Shown: piece by piece, positions 7,508 through 11,842 of the stretch
Layout of the letters: every line of letters begins with the position of its first letter
Numbering within the stretch: position 1 is the stretch's first letter
Assembly (NCBI GenBank): GCA_035697545.1
Contig: DASSCT010000104.1
Span: forward strand, 1 to 11,842
Source: JACDAN01 sp035697545
GTDB lineage: Bacteria; Actinomycetota; Thermoleophilia; Gaiellales; Gaiellaceae
Length of the DNA stretch: 11,842 nucleotides
Direction: 5' to 3'
Program-made: the position numbers and the translations under genes
Notes under the pieces: generated by a model
Database searches by the model: none
What the model was told of the DNA's origin: nothing
What the model saw: the letters and a program-made list of their open reading frames with translations, nothing else

Positions 7508-7692
7508 CTTCTCTTCGCTTCCGATGGGAGCCTTTGTACCTTCCTCACCTATTCGGACGGCCTTGGTTCTCGGTTTGTTGTGGGTTCCCGCGCGGCTTTA
7601 CCCCATCCATACAAGCTTCGTCGCCGGCCCGGACGTGAGGCCCGCCCGCCGGTGAGGGAAACGTCACCTGCTTCGGATCCGATCGAGCGGGG
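7508..7692. other. Non-coding gap between small divergent genes
   Basis: About 185 bp that are visibly less GC-rich around 7505-7580 than the rest of the window. I see no convincing gene. A small hairpin GGTGA/TCACC lies at 7651-7668. This stretch must hold the promoter of the CxxC gene on the minus strand. Confidence 0.4.
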
Positions 7693-7698
7693 TAAGGT
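7693..7698 (+). promoter_or_regulatory. -10 box TAAGGT of a leaderless promoter
   Basis: TAAGGT is followed by 7 nt and the ATG at 7706, so the mRNA is predicted to start at the start codon. This also selects that ATG over in-frame upstream GTG codons. Confidence 0.6.
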
Positions 7699-7705
7699 TC
7701 GCGCA

Positions 7706-8023
7706 ATGGCGGACCCTGAGAAGCAGAAGGACATCCTCACGAGGCTCAGCGACGCCGGGGAAGAAGCGCTCTCCCGCGTCGCTTCCTCGCAGGCGACCAC
7801 CAAGCTCATGGATAGCGTCGGCAGCATGCGGGAGCGGCTCGAGGACATGCAGCGGAAGGTTCGTGGGCTCGACGCGCTCGAGCAGCGAGTCGCCTCGCTC
7901 GAGAAGCGGGTCGACGAGCTCTCCAAGCCGAAGCGCACGACGACCCGTAGCCGTGCCTCGACTGCGCGCAAGACGACTGGCACGTCCAGCCCGAGGACGT
8001 CCCGCCAAACGCCGGAGAGCTAG
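7706..8023 (+). CDS. Small coiled-coil protein with basic Ser/Thr/Arg-rich tail
   Basis: 105 residues from ATG 7706. Residues 5-72 are highly charged and helical, with leucine/valine heptads most obvious at 45-72 (MQRKVRGLDALEQRVASLEKRVDEL), predicting a parallel coiled coil. Residues 73-105 are Lys/Arg/Ser/Thr-rich and probably disordered, a composition seen in DNA-associated or phasin-like proteins. There is no signal peptide or membrane segment. The open frame continues upstream to 7454, but that part has no protein-like character and the -10 box at 7693 fixes the start. Its TAG stop interleaves with the stop of the convergent lipid kinase gene. Family not recognised; a nucleoid-associated, polymer-granule or scaffold role is only a guess. 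Confidence 0.75.
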   Translation: MADPEKQKDILTRLSDAGEEALSRVASSQATTKLMDSVGSMRERLEDMQRKVRGLDALEQRVASLEKRVDELSKPKRTTTRSRASTARKTTGTSSPRTSRQTPES

Positions 8024-8949
8024 GCCGGAGAGCCAGGCACTCTGAGGCGGATCGCCGCCGGGGCGATCTCGAAGCGGACGGGCGTGGTTCCCGGCTGCTC
8101 GCCGTCCAGCTGCAGAGGAAGAGGATCGTCGGCTTCGATCGAAACCGTGCGGCCGCGAAGGACCTCGCCCTTCGGATGCGGAAGGTGCGTCCCGCGGTAG
8201 ATCTTCGGCATGACGCGGACGAGCTCCGTCTTCGTGAGATCGCCGATCAGCAGGACGTCGAACAGCTCGTCGTCGGGCTCCGCATCCGGGGTGATCATCA
8301 TCCCGCCGGCGAGGTAGCGGCCAACCGCGACGATCGTGTCTTCCATCAGGCCGTTGCGCTCATCCTCGTCCACACGGACGCGGAGCTGGACGTTTTTCCA
8401 ACGCGCGAACACCGTTCCGAGCGCGTACAGGTAGGACGTCTTCGCACCCAGGGCCTTGGTCGTCGCGTTCGCCTTCGCGGCCACCGCCCCGCTCATCCCG
8501 ACGCTCGCCATGTTTGCGAACCACGCCGACTGCTGAGCGCCGTCGGCGACGTACATCGCCCGGCCGAGGTCGAAGGCGCGCGCCTGGCCTTCCTTCGCGA
8601 TCCGTAGCGCGTCGCTCAGGCGCTTGGGAACCTTGTGCCCGCGGGCGAAGTCCCAGCCCGTTCCGCGCGGGATCAGCGCAAGCTCAACGCCCTCGCGCTC
8701 CGCGATGCCGTTCACGACCTCATGGACGGTCCCGTCTCCGCCGACGACGACGAGCAGGGTCGCGCCGTCGTCCGCCGCCTCGCGCGCGAGGTCGCCGAGC
8801 TGGCCGGGACGCTCCGAGAAGATCGCTTCGCCCCGAAGCCCCGAGGCGTGCGCCGCGCGCGCGATGTCTGGCCAGCGCTTCCCCGTCTTCCCGTTCGCGG
8901 ACGCAGGGTTGACGAGAAAAACTGACTTGCCGGTTCGGAACTGACTCAA
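8020..8949 (-). CDS. Diacylglycerol kinase-family lipid kinase (YegS/DgkB-like)
   Basis: Phosphorylates a lipid hydroxyl such as diacylglycerol using ATP; soluble or membrane-peripheral. 309 residues, typical. VNPASANGKTGKRW at 13-26 opens the catalytic domain, VVGGDGTVHEVVNGI at 68-82 is the nucleotide motif, and IPRGTGWDFARG at 93-104 is the second signature, with Trp99 where many relatives have Asn (GTGNDFAR). The C-terminal beta-sandwich has DDELFDVLLIGDL and a terminal LQLDGEQPG turn followed by hydrophobic strands. TTG at 8949 is the only start after an in-frame stop; no good ribosome-binding site or -10 is visible just before it, so it may depend on transcription from the nucleoside phosphorylase gene 51 bp upstream. 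Exact lipid substrate (diacylglycerol, phosphatidylinositol precursor or other) unknown. Confidence 0.92.
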   Translation of the reverse strand: MSQFRTGKSVFLVNPASANGKTGKRWPDIARAAHASGLRGEAIFSERPGQLGDLAREAADDGATLLVVVGGDGTVHEVVNGIAEREGVELALIPRGTGWDFARGHKVPKRLSDALRIAKEGQARAFDLGRAMYVADGAQQSAWFANMASVGMSGAVAAKANATTKALGAKTSYLYALGTVFARWKNVQLRVRVDEDERNGLMEDTIVAVGRYLAGGMMITPDAEPDDELFDVLLIGDLTKTELVRVMPKIYRGTHLPHPKGEVLRGRTVSIEADDPLPLQLDGEQPGTTPVRFEIAPAAIRLRVPGSPA

Positions 8950-8977
8950 CGTTGTCGACCGATCGTTTCAGACGGCT

Positions 8978-8994
8978 GCCGGGCGAAGCCCGAC
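8978..8994 (-). terminator. Short hairpin between the phosphorylase and lipid kinase genes
   Basis: GTCGGGC-TTC-GCCCGGC on the minus strand makes a 7-bp stem (one wobble) 6 nt after the phosphorylase stop and 28 nt before the kinase start. It lacks a U-tract, so it is more likely a partial terminator, attenuator or 3'-end stabiliser within a two-gene transcript than a full stop. Confidence 0.4.
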
Positions 8995-9000
8995 ATCCAC

Positions 9001-9708
9001 TCAAGCCGTGATCGTCCGCAGAGCGAGCTCCGTCATCTGATCGACGGCCGCGCGCATGTCCTCGTCGGAGATCCGCTTGAACTCCCCCTCGACCACGACG
9101 TCGCTGACCGTCAGCAGGCAGCCTGTCTGCACCTTGCGCAGCGCGCCCAGGGTGAAGATGACCGCGGCCTCCATCTCGACGGCGAGGATGCCGCGGGAAG
9201 ACCAGCGCTCGTACTGGCCGTCGTCCGGGTTGTAGAAGAGATCGCTCGAGACGATCGGGCCGACGCGCAGCGGCTTCCCCAGCTCCTTGGCGGCGTGGAC
9301 GGCGCCGTGGACGAGGCCGAAATCGGCGGTCGGGACGTGAGGCTCGAAGCCGACGAGCTTGTCCACGGTGCGGTCGGCCGCCACCGCGGAGACGGCGACG
9401 ATCAGCTCTCCCAGGCTCAGGTCCGGCTGGAGGCCGCCGCAGGTTCCGACGCGCAGGAAGCGCTTCACGCCGAGCTGGACGAGCTCCTCGACGACGATCG
9501 CCGCCGAGGGACAGCCCATCCCGGTCGCCTGCACCGAGACCGGCTTTCCTTCGAAGCTTCCGGAGTAGCCGAGCATGCCGCGCTCGGAGTTCCGCTGGAC
9601 GGGCTCGTCGAAGAACGTCTCGGCGATGTACTTAGCCCGAACCGGGTCGCCCGGAAGGAGGCAGGCCTGCGAGTAATCGCCCGGCTCGGCGCGAACGTGG
9701 ATCGGCAT
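9001..9708 (-). CDS. DeoD-like purine-nucleoside/nucleoside phosphorylase
   Basis: Cleaves a (deoxy)nucleoside with phosphate to base and (deoxy)ribose-1-phosphate in salvage; cytoplasmic, hexameric in the DeoD class. 235 residues, as in DeoD. LLPGDPVRAKYIAETF at 17-32 carries the phosphate-binding Gly20 and Arg24. Arg43 lies in SERGMLGYSG, RVGTCGG at 86-92 carries Arg86, VEMEAA at 177-182 binds ribose, and Asp203 in TVSD matches E. coli Asp204. The Arg that follows at about 13 residues in E. coli DeoD (Arg217) is not at that position (Glu216 here), though Lys211 and Arg212 are near. This leaves purine phosphorylase, uridine phosphorylase or methylthioadenosine phosphorylase-like specificity open. 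The ATG at 9708 has TAGGCT 6 nt upstream. Confidence 0.9.
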   Translation of the reverse strand: MPIHVRAEPGDYSQACLLPGDPVRAKYIAETFFDEPVQRNSERGMLGYSGSFEGKPVSVQATGMGCPSAAIVVEELVQLGVKRFLRVGTCGGLQPDLSLGELIVAVSAVAADRTVDKLVGFEPHVPTADFGLVHGAVHAAKELGKPLRVGPIVSSDLFYNPDDGQYERWSSRGILAVEMEAAVIFTLGALRKVQTGCLLTVSDVVVEGEFKRISDEDMRAAVDQMTELALRTITA

Positions 9709-10539
9709 GTGCGGAGCCTAAGGCCTGCGGATGGACGCACGTTTACCCTGCGAACACTGACCACGCACCTCGAAGAACCCACGCTCGAGCAGGTGCTCGA
9801 GTTCTGCTCGGCCGAGCCCGTCGAACGCGTCTTCCTCGACGAGGCGGCCCGCCGTGGCTTCGGCCGGCTCCTGGCGGCCCTGGACGGCGATCGTGTCAGG
9901 GCGCTCTGCCATGTAGGCGCCAACGTCGTGCCGTCCGGCGAGGGCTGCGGGACCTTTGCCGAGGTCACGGCGGCGTCCCGAGCACGGATGATCATCGGCG
10001 AGGAGCAGGCTGTGACCGACCTCTGGGACGCGGCCAAGCCGTACATGGATGTTCCGCGCGAGGTCCGGCCTGGACAGCCGGTCTTCGCGATCGATCGGAC
10101 GCCGGAGCCGGGCGGCTCGGCGCTGCGCGCCGCAACACCGAAGGATCTGGAGCTCCTCCTACCTGCCTGTGCAGCGACGCACGTGGGCGAGATCGGAGTC
10201 GACCCGCTGGAGACTGACCCCGTGGGGTTCCGCCGCCGCACCCGGCAGCAGATCGACGAGGGCCGCTCGTGGGTCTGGATCGAGAACGGCACGATCCTCT
10301 TCAAGGCCGAGGCGTCCGCGTGGACGCCGCAGGCGGTCCAGCTCCAGCAGGTGTGGGTCGACCAGGAGGTACGAAACCGCGGGTACGGCCGCCGGGGGCT
10401 CAGCGATCTGATCGGGCTGCTCCTCGGCAAAGTCCCCAGGGTCTGCCTATTCGTCCGGGCCGACAATCCCGCTGCGATCCGGCTCTACGAGGTGGTCGGG
10501 ATGCAGCAGACCGGGCTCTACCGGAGCATCTTGTTTTAA
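9709..10539 (+). CDS. GNAT-family N-acetyltransferase with extra N-terminal domain (DUF4081-like)
   Basis: Predicted acetyl-CoA-dependent acyl transfer to an amine of an unknown substrate. 276 residues if GTG 9709 is used. The N-terminal domain (about 23-130: EQVLEFCSAEPVERVFL, RALCHVGANVVP, LWDAAKPYM, REVRPGQPVFAI) resembles the DUF4081 half of actinobacterial two-part GNAT proteins. The C-terminal GNAT domain (138-276) has strand VQLQQVWVDQEVRNRGYGRRG, with R/QxxGxG-type acetyl-CoA binding at 222-228, and ends LYEVVGMQQTGLYRSILF. The start is uncertain. GTG 9709 is back to back with the divergent ATG at 9708 and overlaps that gene's -10 box. The first 13 or so residues look non-conserved, and a TACCCT hexamer at 9744-9749 lies 7 nt before a CTG at 9757. 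The true product may begin near 9748-9757. Confidence 0.85.
   Translation: MRSLRPADGRTFTLRTLTTHLEEPTLEQVLEFCSAEPVERVFLDEAARRGFGRLLAALDGDRVRALCHVGANVVPSGEGCGTFAEVTAASRARMIIGEEQAVTDLWDAAKPYMDVPREVRPGQPVFAIDRTPEPGGSALRAATPKDLELLLPACAATHVGEIGVDPLETDPVGFRRRTRQQIDEGRSWVWIENGTILFKAEASAWTPQAVQLQQVWVDQEVRNRGYGRRGLSDLIGLLLGKVPRVCLFVRADNPAAIRLYEVVGMQQTGLYRSILF
9715..9720 (-). promoter_or_regulatory. -10 box TAGGCT of a leaderless promoter
   Basis: Minus-strand TAGGCT, 6 nt before the ATG at 9708 of the nucleoside phosphorylase gene, in the same arrangement as at four other starts in this window. Confidence 0.55.
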
Positions 10540-10705
10540 GTGGCTCAGCCGGCAACACCCTCCGCACCTCTGCCGGCTGCAAAGCCGCGCCGGACCTCTC
10601 CCGGCGGATGCGCACATACCTCATCGGTATGCACGCATCCGCCGTGGGAACTCCAGCTTGCTTTTCGCTCGGCAGATGCACGGCAATGTCACCGGCTGAG
10701 CCACT
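10539..10705. repeat. Inverted-repeat-bounded structured segment (candidate RNA element or MITE)
   Basis: A perfect 14-bp inverted repeat (AGTGGCTCAGCCGG at 10539-10552, its complement at 10692-10705) encloses a segment full of further pairings. Arm pairs ACA/TGT (10555-10557 with 10687-10689), GCA/TGC (10564-10566 with 10677-10679) and TCTGCCG/CGGCAGA (10569-10575 with 10670-10676) extend the rod. Inside are a hairpin CGGCT-GCAA-AGCCG (10574-10587, partly exclusive with the last stem) and a long hairpin at 10602-10644. It fills the whole space between the GNAT stop codon and one base before the phosphatase ATG at 10707. There is no U-tract and no clear target-site duplication. It could be a structured leader, a small RNA or a miniature transposable element. 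Confidence 0.6.
10602..10644. repeat. Long interrupted hairpin, 11 bp + 6 bp
   Basis: CGGCGGATGCG (10602-10612) pairs perfectly with 10634-10644. After a symmetric 2x2 CA/CA internal loop, CATACC (10615-10620) pairs with GGTATG (10626-10631) around a TCATC loop. This is the most stable local structure in the segment at 10539-10705. Without a U-tract it could still halt transcription or stabilise RNA ends. Confidence 0.75.
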
Positions 10706-10706
10706 G

Positions 10707-11303
10707 ATGGAGCGCGCCCTCTTCGTCCGTCACGGCGAGAGCGAGTTCAGCGTCAAGCAGCTCGTGAACGGCGACCCGCGGGTGGCGTGTTCGTTGACCG
10801 AGCTGGGGCGCCAGCAGGCCGAGCAGCTGGGCGAGCGGCTCGTCGGCGAGCCGCTTGACCTCTGCGTGGTCACCGAGTTCCCGCGAACGCTCGAGACGGC
10901 GGACATCGTCCTCGAAGCCCGTGATGTCCCCCGGCTGGTCGTTCCCGAGCTGAACGACCCCTACTACGGAGCCTTCGAGGGCCGATCGCTCCGCGACTAT
11001 CGCGTTTGGGCGGCAAGCCACGGGCCGGAGGATGCTCCGCCGGGAGGGGGCGAGACCAGGCTTGCGATTGCAAAGCGGTATCTCCGCGGCTTCGAGATCG
11101 TGCTCGCGCGACCGGAGGAGCTCATCCTCGTCATCTGCCATTCCCTTCCGATCGCCTTCGCGCTCGCCTCGGCCGACGGACGTGGCCCGCGGGCGAAGAT
11201 GCCGATCATCACCTACGCGGAGCCACACGTCCTCCACCGCGAAGGGCTCGAGCTCGCGATCAAGCGGCTAAGCAAGTGGACGAAGAACCCGGTCTACAGA
11301 TGA
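10707..11303 (+). CDS. Histidine phosphatase family protein (phosphoglycerate-mutase-like)
   Basis: Phosphatase of the two-histidine superfamily, acting through a phosphohistidine; cytoplasmic. 198 residues from ATG 10707. VRHGES at 7-12 carries nucleophile His9 and Arg8, TEFPRTLETA at 56-65 carries Arg60, PELNDPYYGAFEG at 80-92 carries Glu81 as the likely acid, and ICHSLPI at 143-149 carries the second His145. An alternative ATG at 10686 would add seven residues (MSPAEPL); 10707 gives the usual family start. The 3' strand of the long inverted repeat ends one base before this ATG, so the start region may be folded. Overlaps the next small gene by ATGA and precedes tilS. Substrate not identifiable; a nucleotide, sugar phosphate or phosphoprotein is possible. 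Confidence 0.9.
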   Translation: MERALFVRHGESEFSVKQLVNGDPRVACSLTELGRQQAEQLGERLVGEPLDLCVVTEFPRTLETADIVLEARDVPRLVVPELNDPYYGAFEGRSLRDYRVWAASHGPEDAPPGGGETRLAIAKRYLRGFEIVLARPEELILVICHSLPIAFALASADGRGPRAKMPIITYAEPHVLHREGLELAIKRLSKWTKNPVYR

Positions 11304-11398
11304 TCCGGCGGCTGCTCGTCCTCGCGATCGTCTTGTGGGTCCTGCGCTGGGCCGTGCTCTTCGCGGCATCCGAGCTCGAGCGGCGCAGGCCACAATAG
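11300..11398 (+). CDS. 32-residue single-pass membrane microprotein
   Basis: The ATG at 11300-11302 overlaps the phosphatase stop (TGA 11301-11303) in an ATGA junction, and the stop TAG at 11396-11398 is 4 bp before the tilS ATG. The product starts MIRRLL, then an uninterrupted hydrophobic stretch of about 20 residues (LLVLAIVLWVLRWAVLFAAS, broken by one Arg), then a charged end ELERRRPQ. This predicts one membrane helix. The tight coupling to both neighbours is the main evidence for a real gene. Function unknown; a regulatory membrane microprotein, or a translation-coupling relay to tilS, are possibilities. Confidence 0.6.
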   Translation: MIRRLLVLAIVLWVLRWAVLFAASELERRRPQ

Positions 11399-11402
11399 GA
11401 CG

Positions 11403-11842
11403 ATGGATCCTGCCGCCCTTCGCGCGCGCATCGACGAGCAGATCCGCCGGCACGAGCTGATTCCCGCCGGTGGCTCGATTCTCTGCCTGGTTTCGGGCGG
11501 CGCCGACTCGACGTGCCTCTGGCACGCGCTCAACGAGCTCGGCTTTGCCGTCTCCGCGTTGCACGTGAACCACGGGCTTCGCGGAAACGAATCGGAGGAC
11601 GATGCACGGTTTTGCCAGGACGTCTTTGGCGCGGAGGTCGTCCGCGCGCCGGGATCGACGGAGGCCGAGCTGCGCGAGCTCCGCTACTCCTTCGCGACCG
11701 GCCGCCTGCGGGCGACCGGCCATACCGCTTCCGACCAGGTCGAGACGGTGCTTTACCGACTCGTTTCCAGCGGACGCCCCGGCGGAATCAAGTGGAAGCG
11801 CGAGGACGGCATCGTGCGGCCGCTGCTGACCGTCTGGCGGGC
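11403..11842 (+). CDS. tilS: tRNA(Ile)-lysidine synthase, 3' end missing
   Basis: Attaches lysine to C34 of the CAU-anticodon tRNA-Ile using ATP, switching its decoding from AUG to AUA; essential and cytoplasmic. The first 146 codons are visible. The N-type ATP pyrophosphatase P-loop SGGADST is at 31-37, HVNHGLRGNESEDD at 54-67 is the family-specific second motif, and GHTASDQVETVLYRLVSSG follows. The frame runs off the window end, with the rest of the catalytic domain and the C-terminal tRNA-binding domains beyond. ATG 11403 follows the membrane microprotein by 4 bp, with AGGA (11397-11400) very close, so translation is probably coupled to the upstream genes. Confidence 0.95.
   Translation, partial: MDPAALRARIDEQIRRHELIPAGGSILCLVSGGADSTCLWHALNELGFAVSALHVNHGLRGNESEDDARFCQDVFGAEVVRAPGSTEAELRELRYSFATGRLRATGHTASDQVETVLYRLVSSGRPGGIKWKREDGIVRPLLTVWR

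Noticed and set aside
7598..7695. TTACCCC (7598-7604) complementary to GGGGTAA (7689-7695), the latter overlapping a -10 box
   Set aside because: Only 7 bp with an 85-nt separation and no supporting inner stems; likely chance, and upstream of the predicted RNA start.
10269..10685. In-frame upstream extension of the histidine phosphatase frame over the GNAT gene and the structured segment
   Set aside because: The extension overlaps the conserved GNAT domain in another frame and has no recognisable protein features; the phosphatase family start is at 10707.
10700..10706. GCCACTG, the core of the cobalamin-riboswitch B12 box, just before a histidine phosphatase (a family that includes CobC)
   Set aside because: The other conserved riboswitch elements are not present in the upstream 160 nt, and the GCCACT is explained as part of the 14-bp inverted repeat.

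Overview
This window is very G+C-rich and gene-dense, with short intergenic gaps and many GTG/TTG starts. Several start codons are preceded at 6-8 nt by a TANNNT hexamer, which is the leaderless-promoter layout common in Actinobacteria. A CysA-type rhodanese, a GNAT protein with an actinobacterial-style N-terminal domain, a VanW-domain membrane protein and paired acyl-CoA dehydrogenases all fit a high-GC actinobacterium. A deep lineage such as Thermoleophilia (Gaiella/Solirubrobacter-like) is my guess from gene style; no marker gene here proves it.

Layout. 1-640 (+): the 3' part of a thiosulfate sulfurtransferase, ending in a strong hairpin shared with a convergent acyl-CoA dehydrogenase (704-1948, -). 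1949-2022: a divergent promoter region with two overlapping palindromes, between that gene and a second, MCAD-like acyl-CoA dehydrogenase (2023-3207, +). 3208-3313: a control region with two matching 15-bp palindromes, one abutting the start of a short-chain dehydrogenase (3314-4147, +). 4196-6100 (+): a membrane-anchored VanW-domain protein with a proline-rich tail. 6106-6528 (-): a hotdog acyl-CoA thioesterase, divergent from a sirtuin (6546-7289, +). 7349-7507 (-): a 52-residue CxxC protein. 7706-8023 (+): a small coiled-coil protein whose stop codon interleaves with that of a diacylglycerol-kinase-family lipid kinase (8020-8949, -). That kinase lies downstream of a DeoD-like nucleoside phosphorylase (9001-9708, -). 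9709-10539 (+): a GNAT protein. 10539-10705: a highly structured, inverted-repeat-bounded segment. 10707-11842 (+): a probable operon of a histidine phosphatase, a 32-residue membrane microprotein with ATGA overlap, and the 5' part of tilS.

How the genes may work together. The left half is dominated by acyl-CoA metabolism: two dehydrogenases, an SDR and a thioesterase. The two palindromic control regions suggest repressor control, TetR-like by analogy, but no regulator gene lies in the window. The sirtuin carries the Tyr-x-x-Arg pair of class III (desuccinylase/CobB-like) enzymes, which would suit a cell with high acyl-CoA flux. The right half is housekeeping: nucleoside salvage, lipid phosphorylation and tRNA modification.

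The items most worth follow-up are the structured segment at 10539-10705, the twin operators before the SDR, the recurring leaderless -10 signature, and the two very small proteins. I do not see a defence system, CRISPR array, insertion sequence, tRNA or rRNA here.
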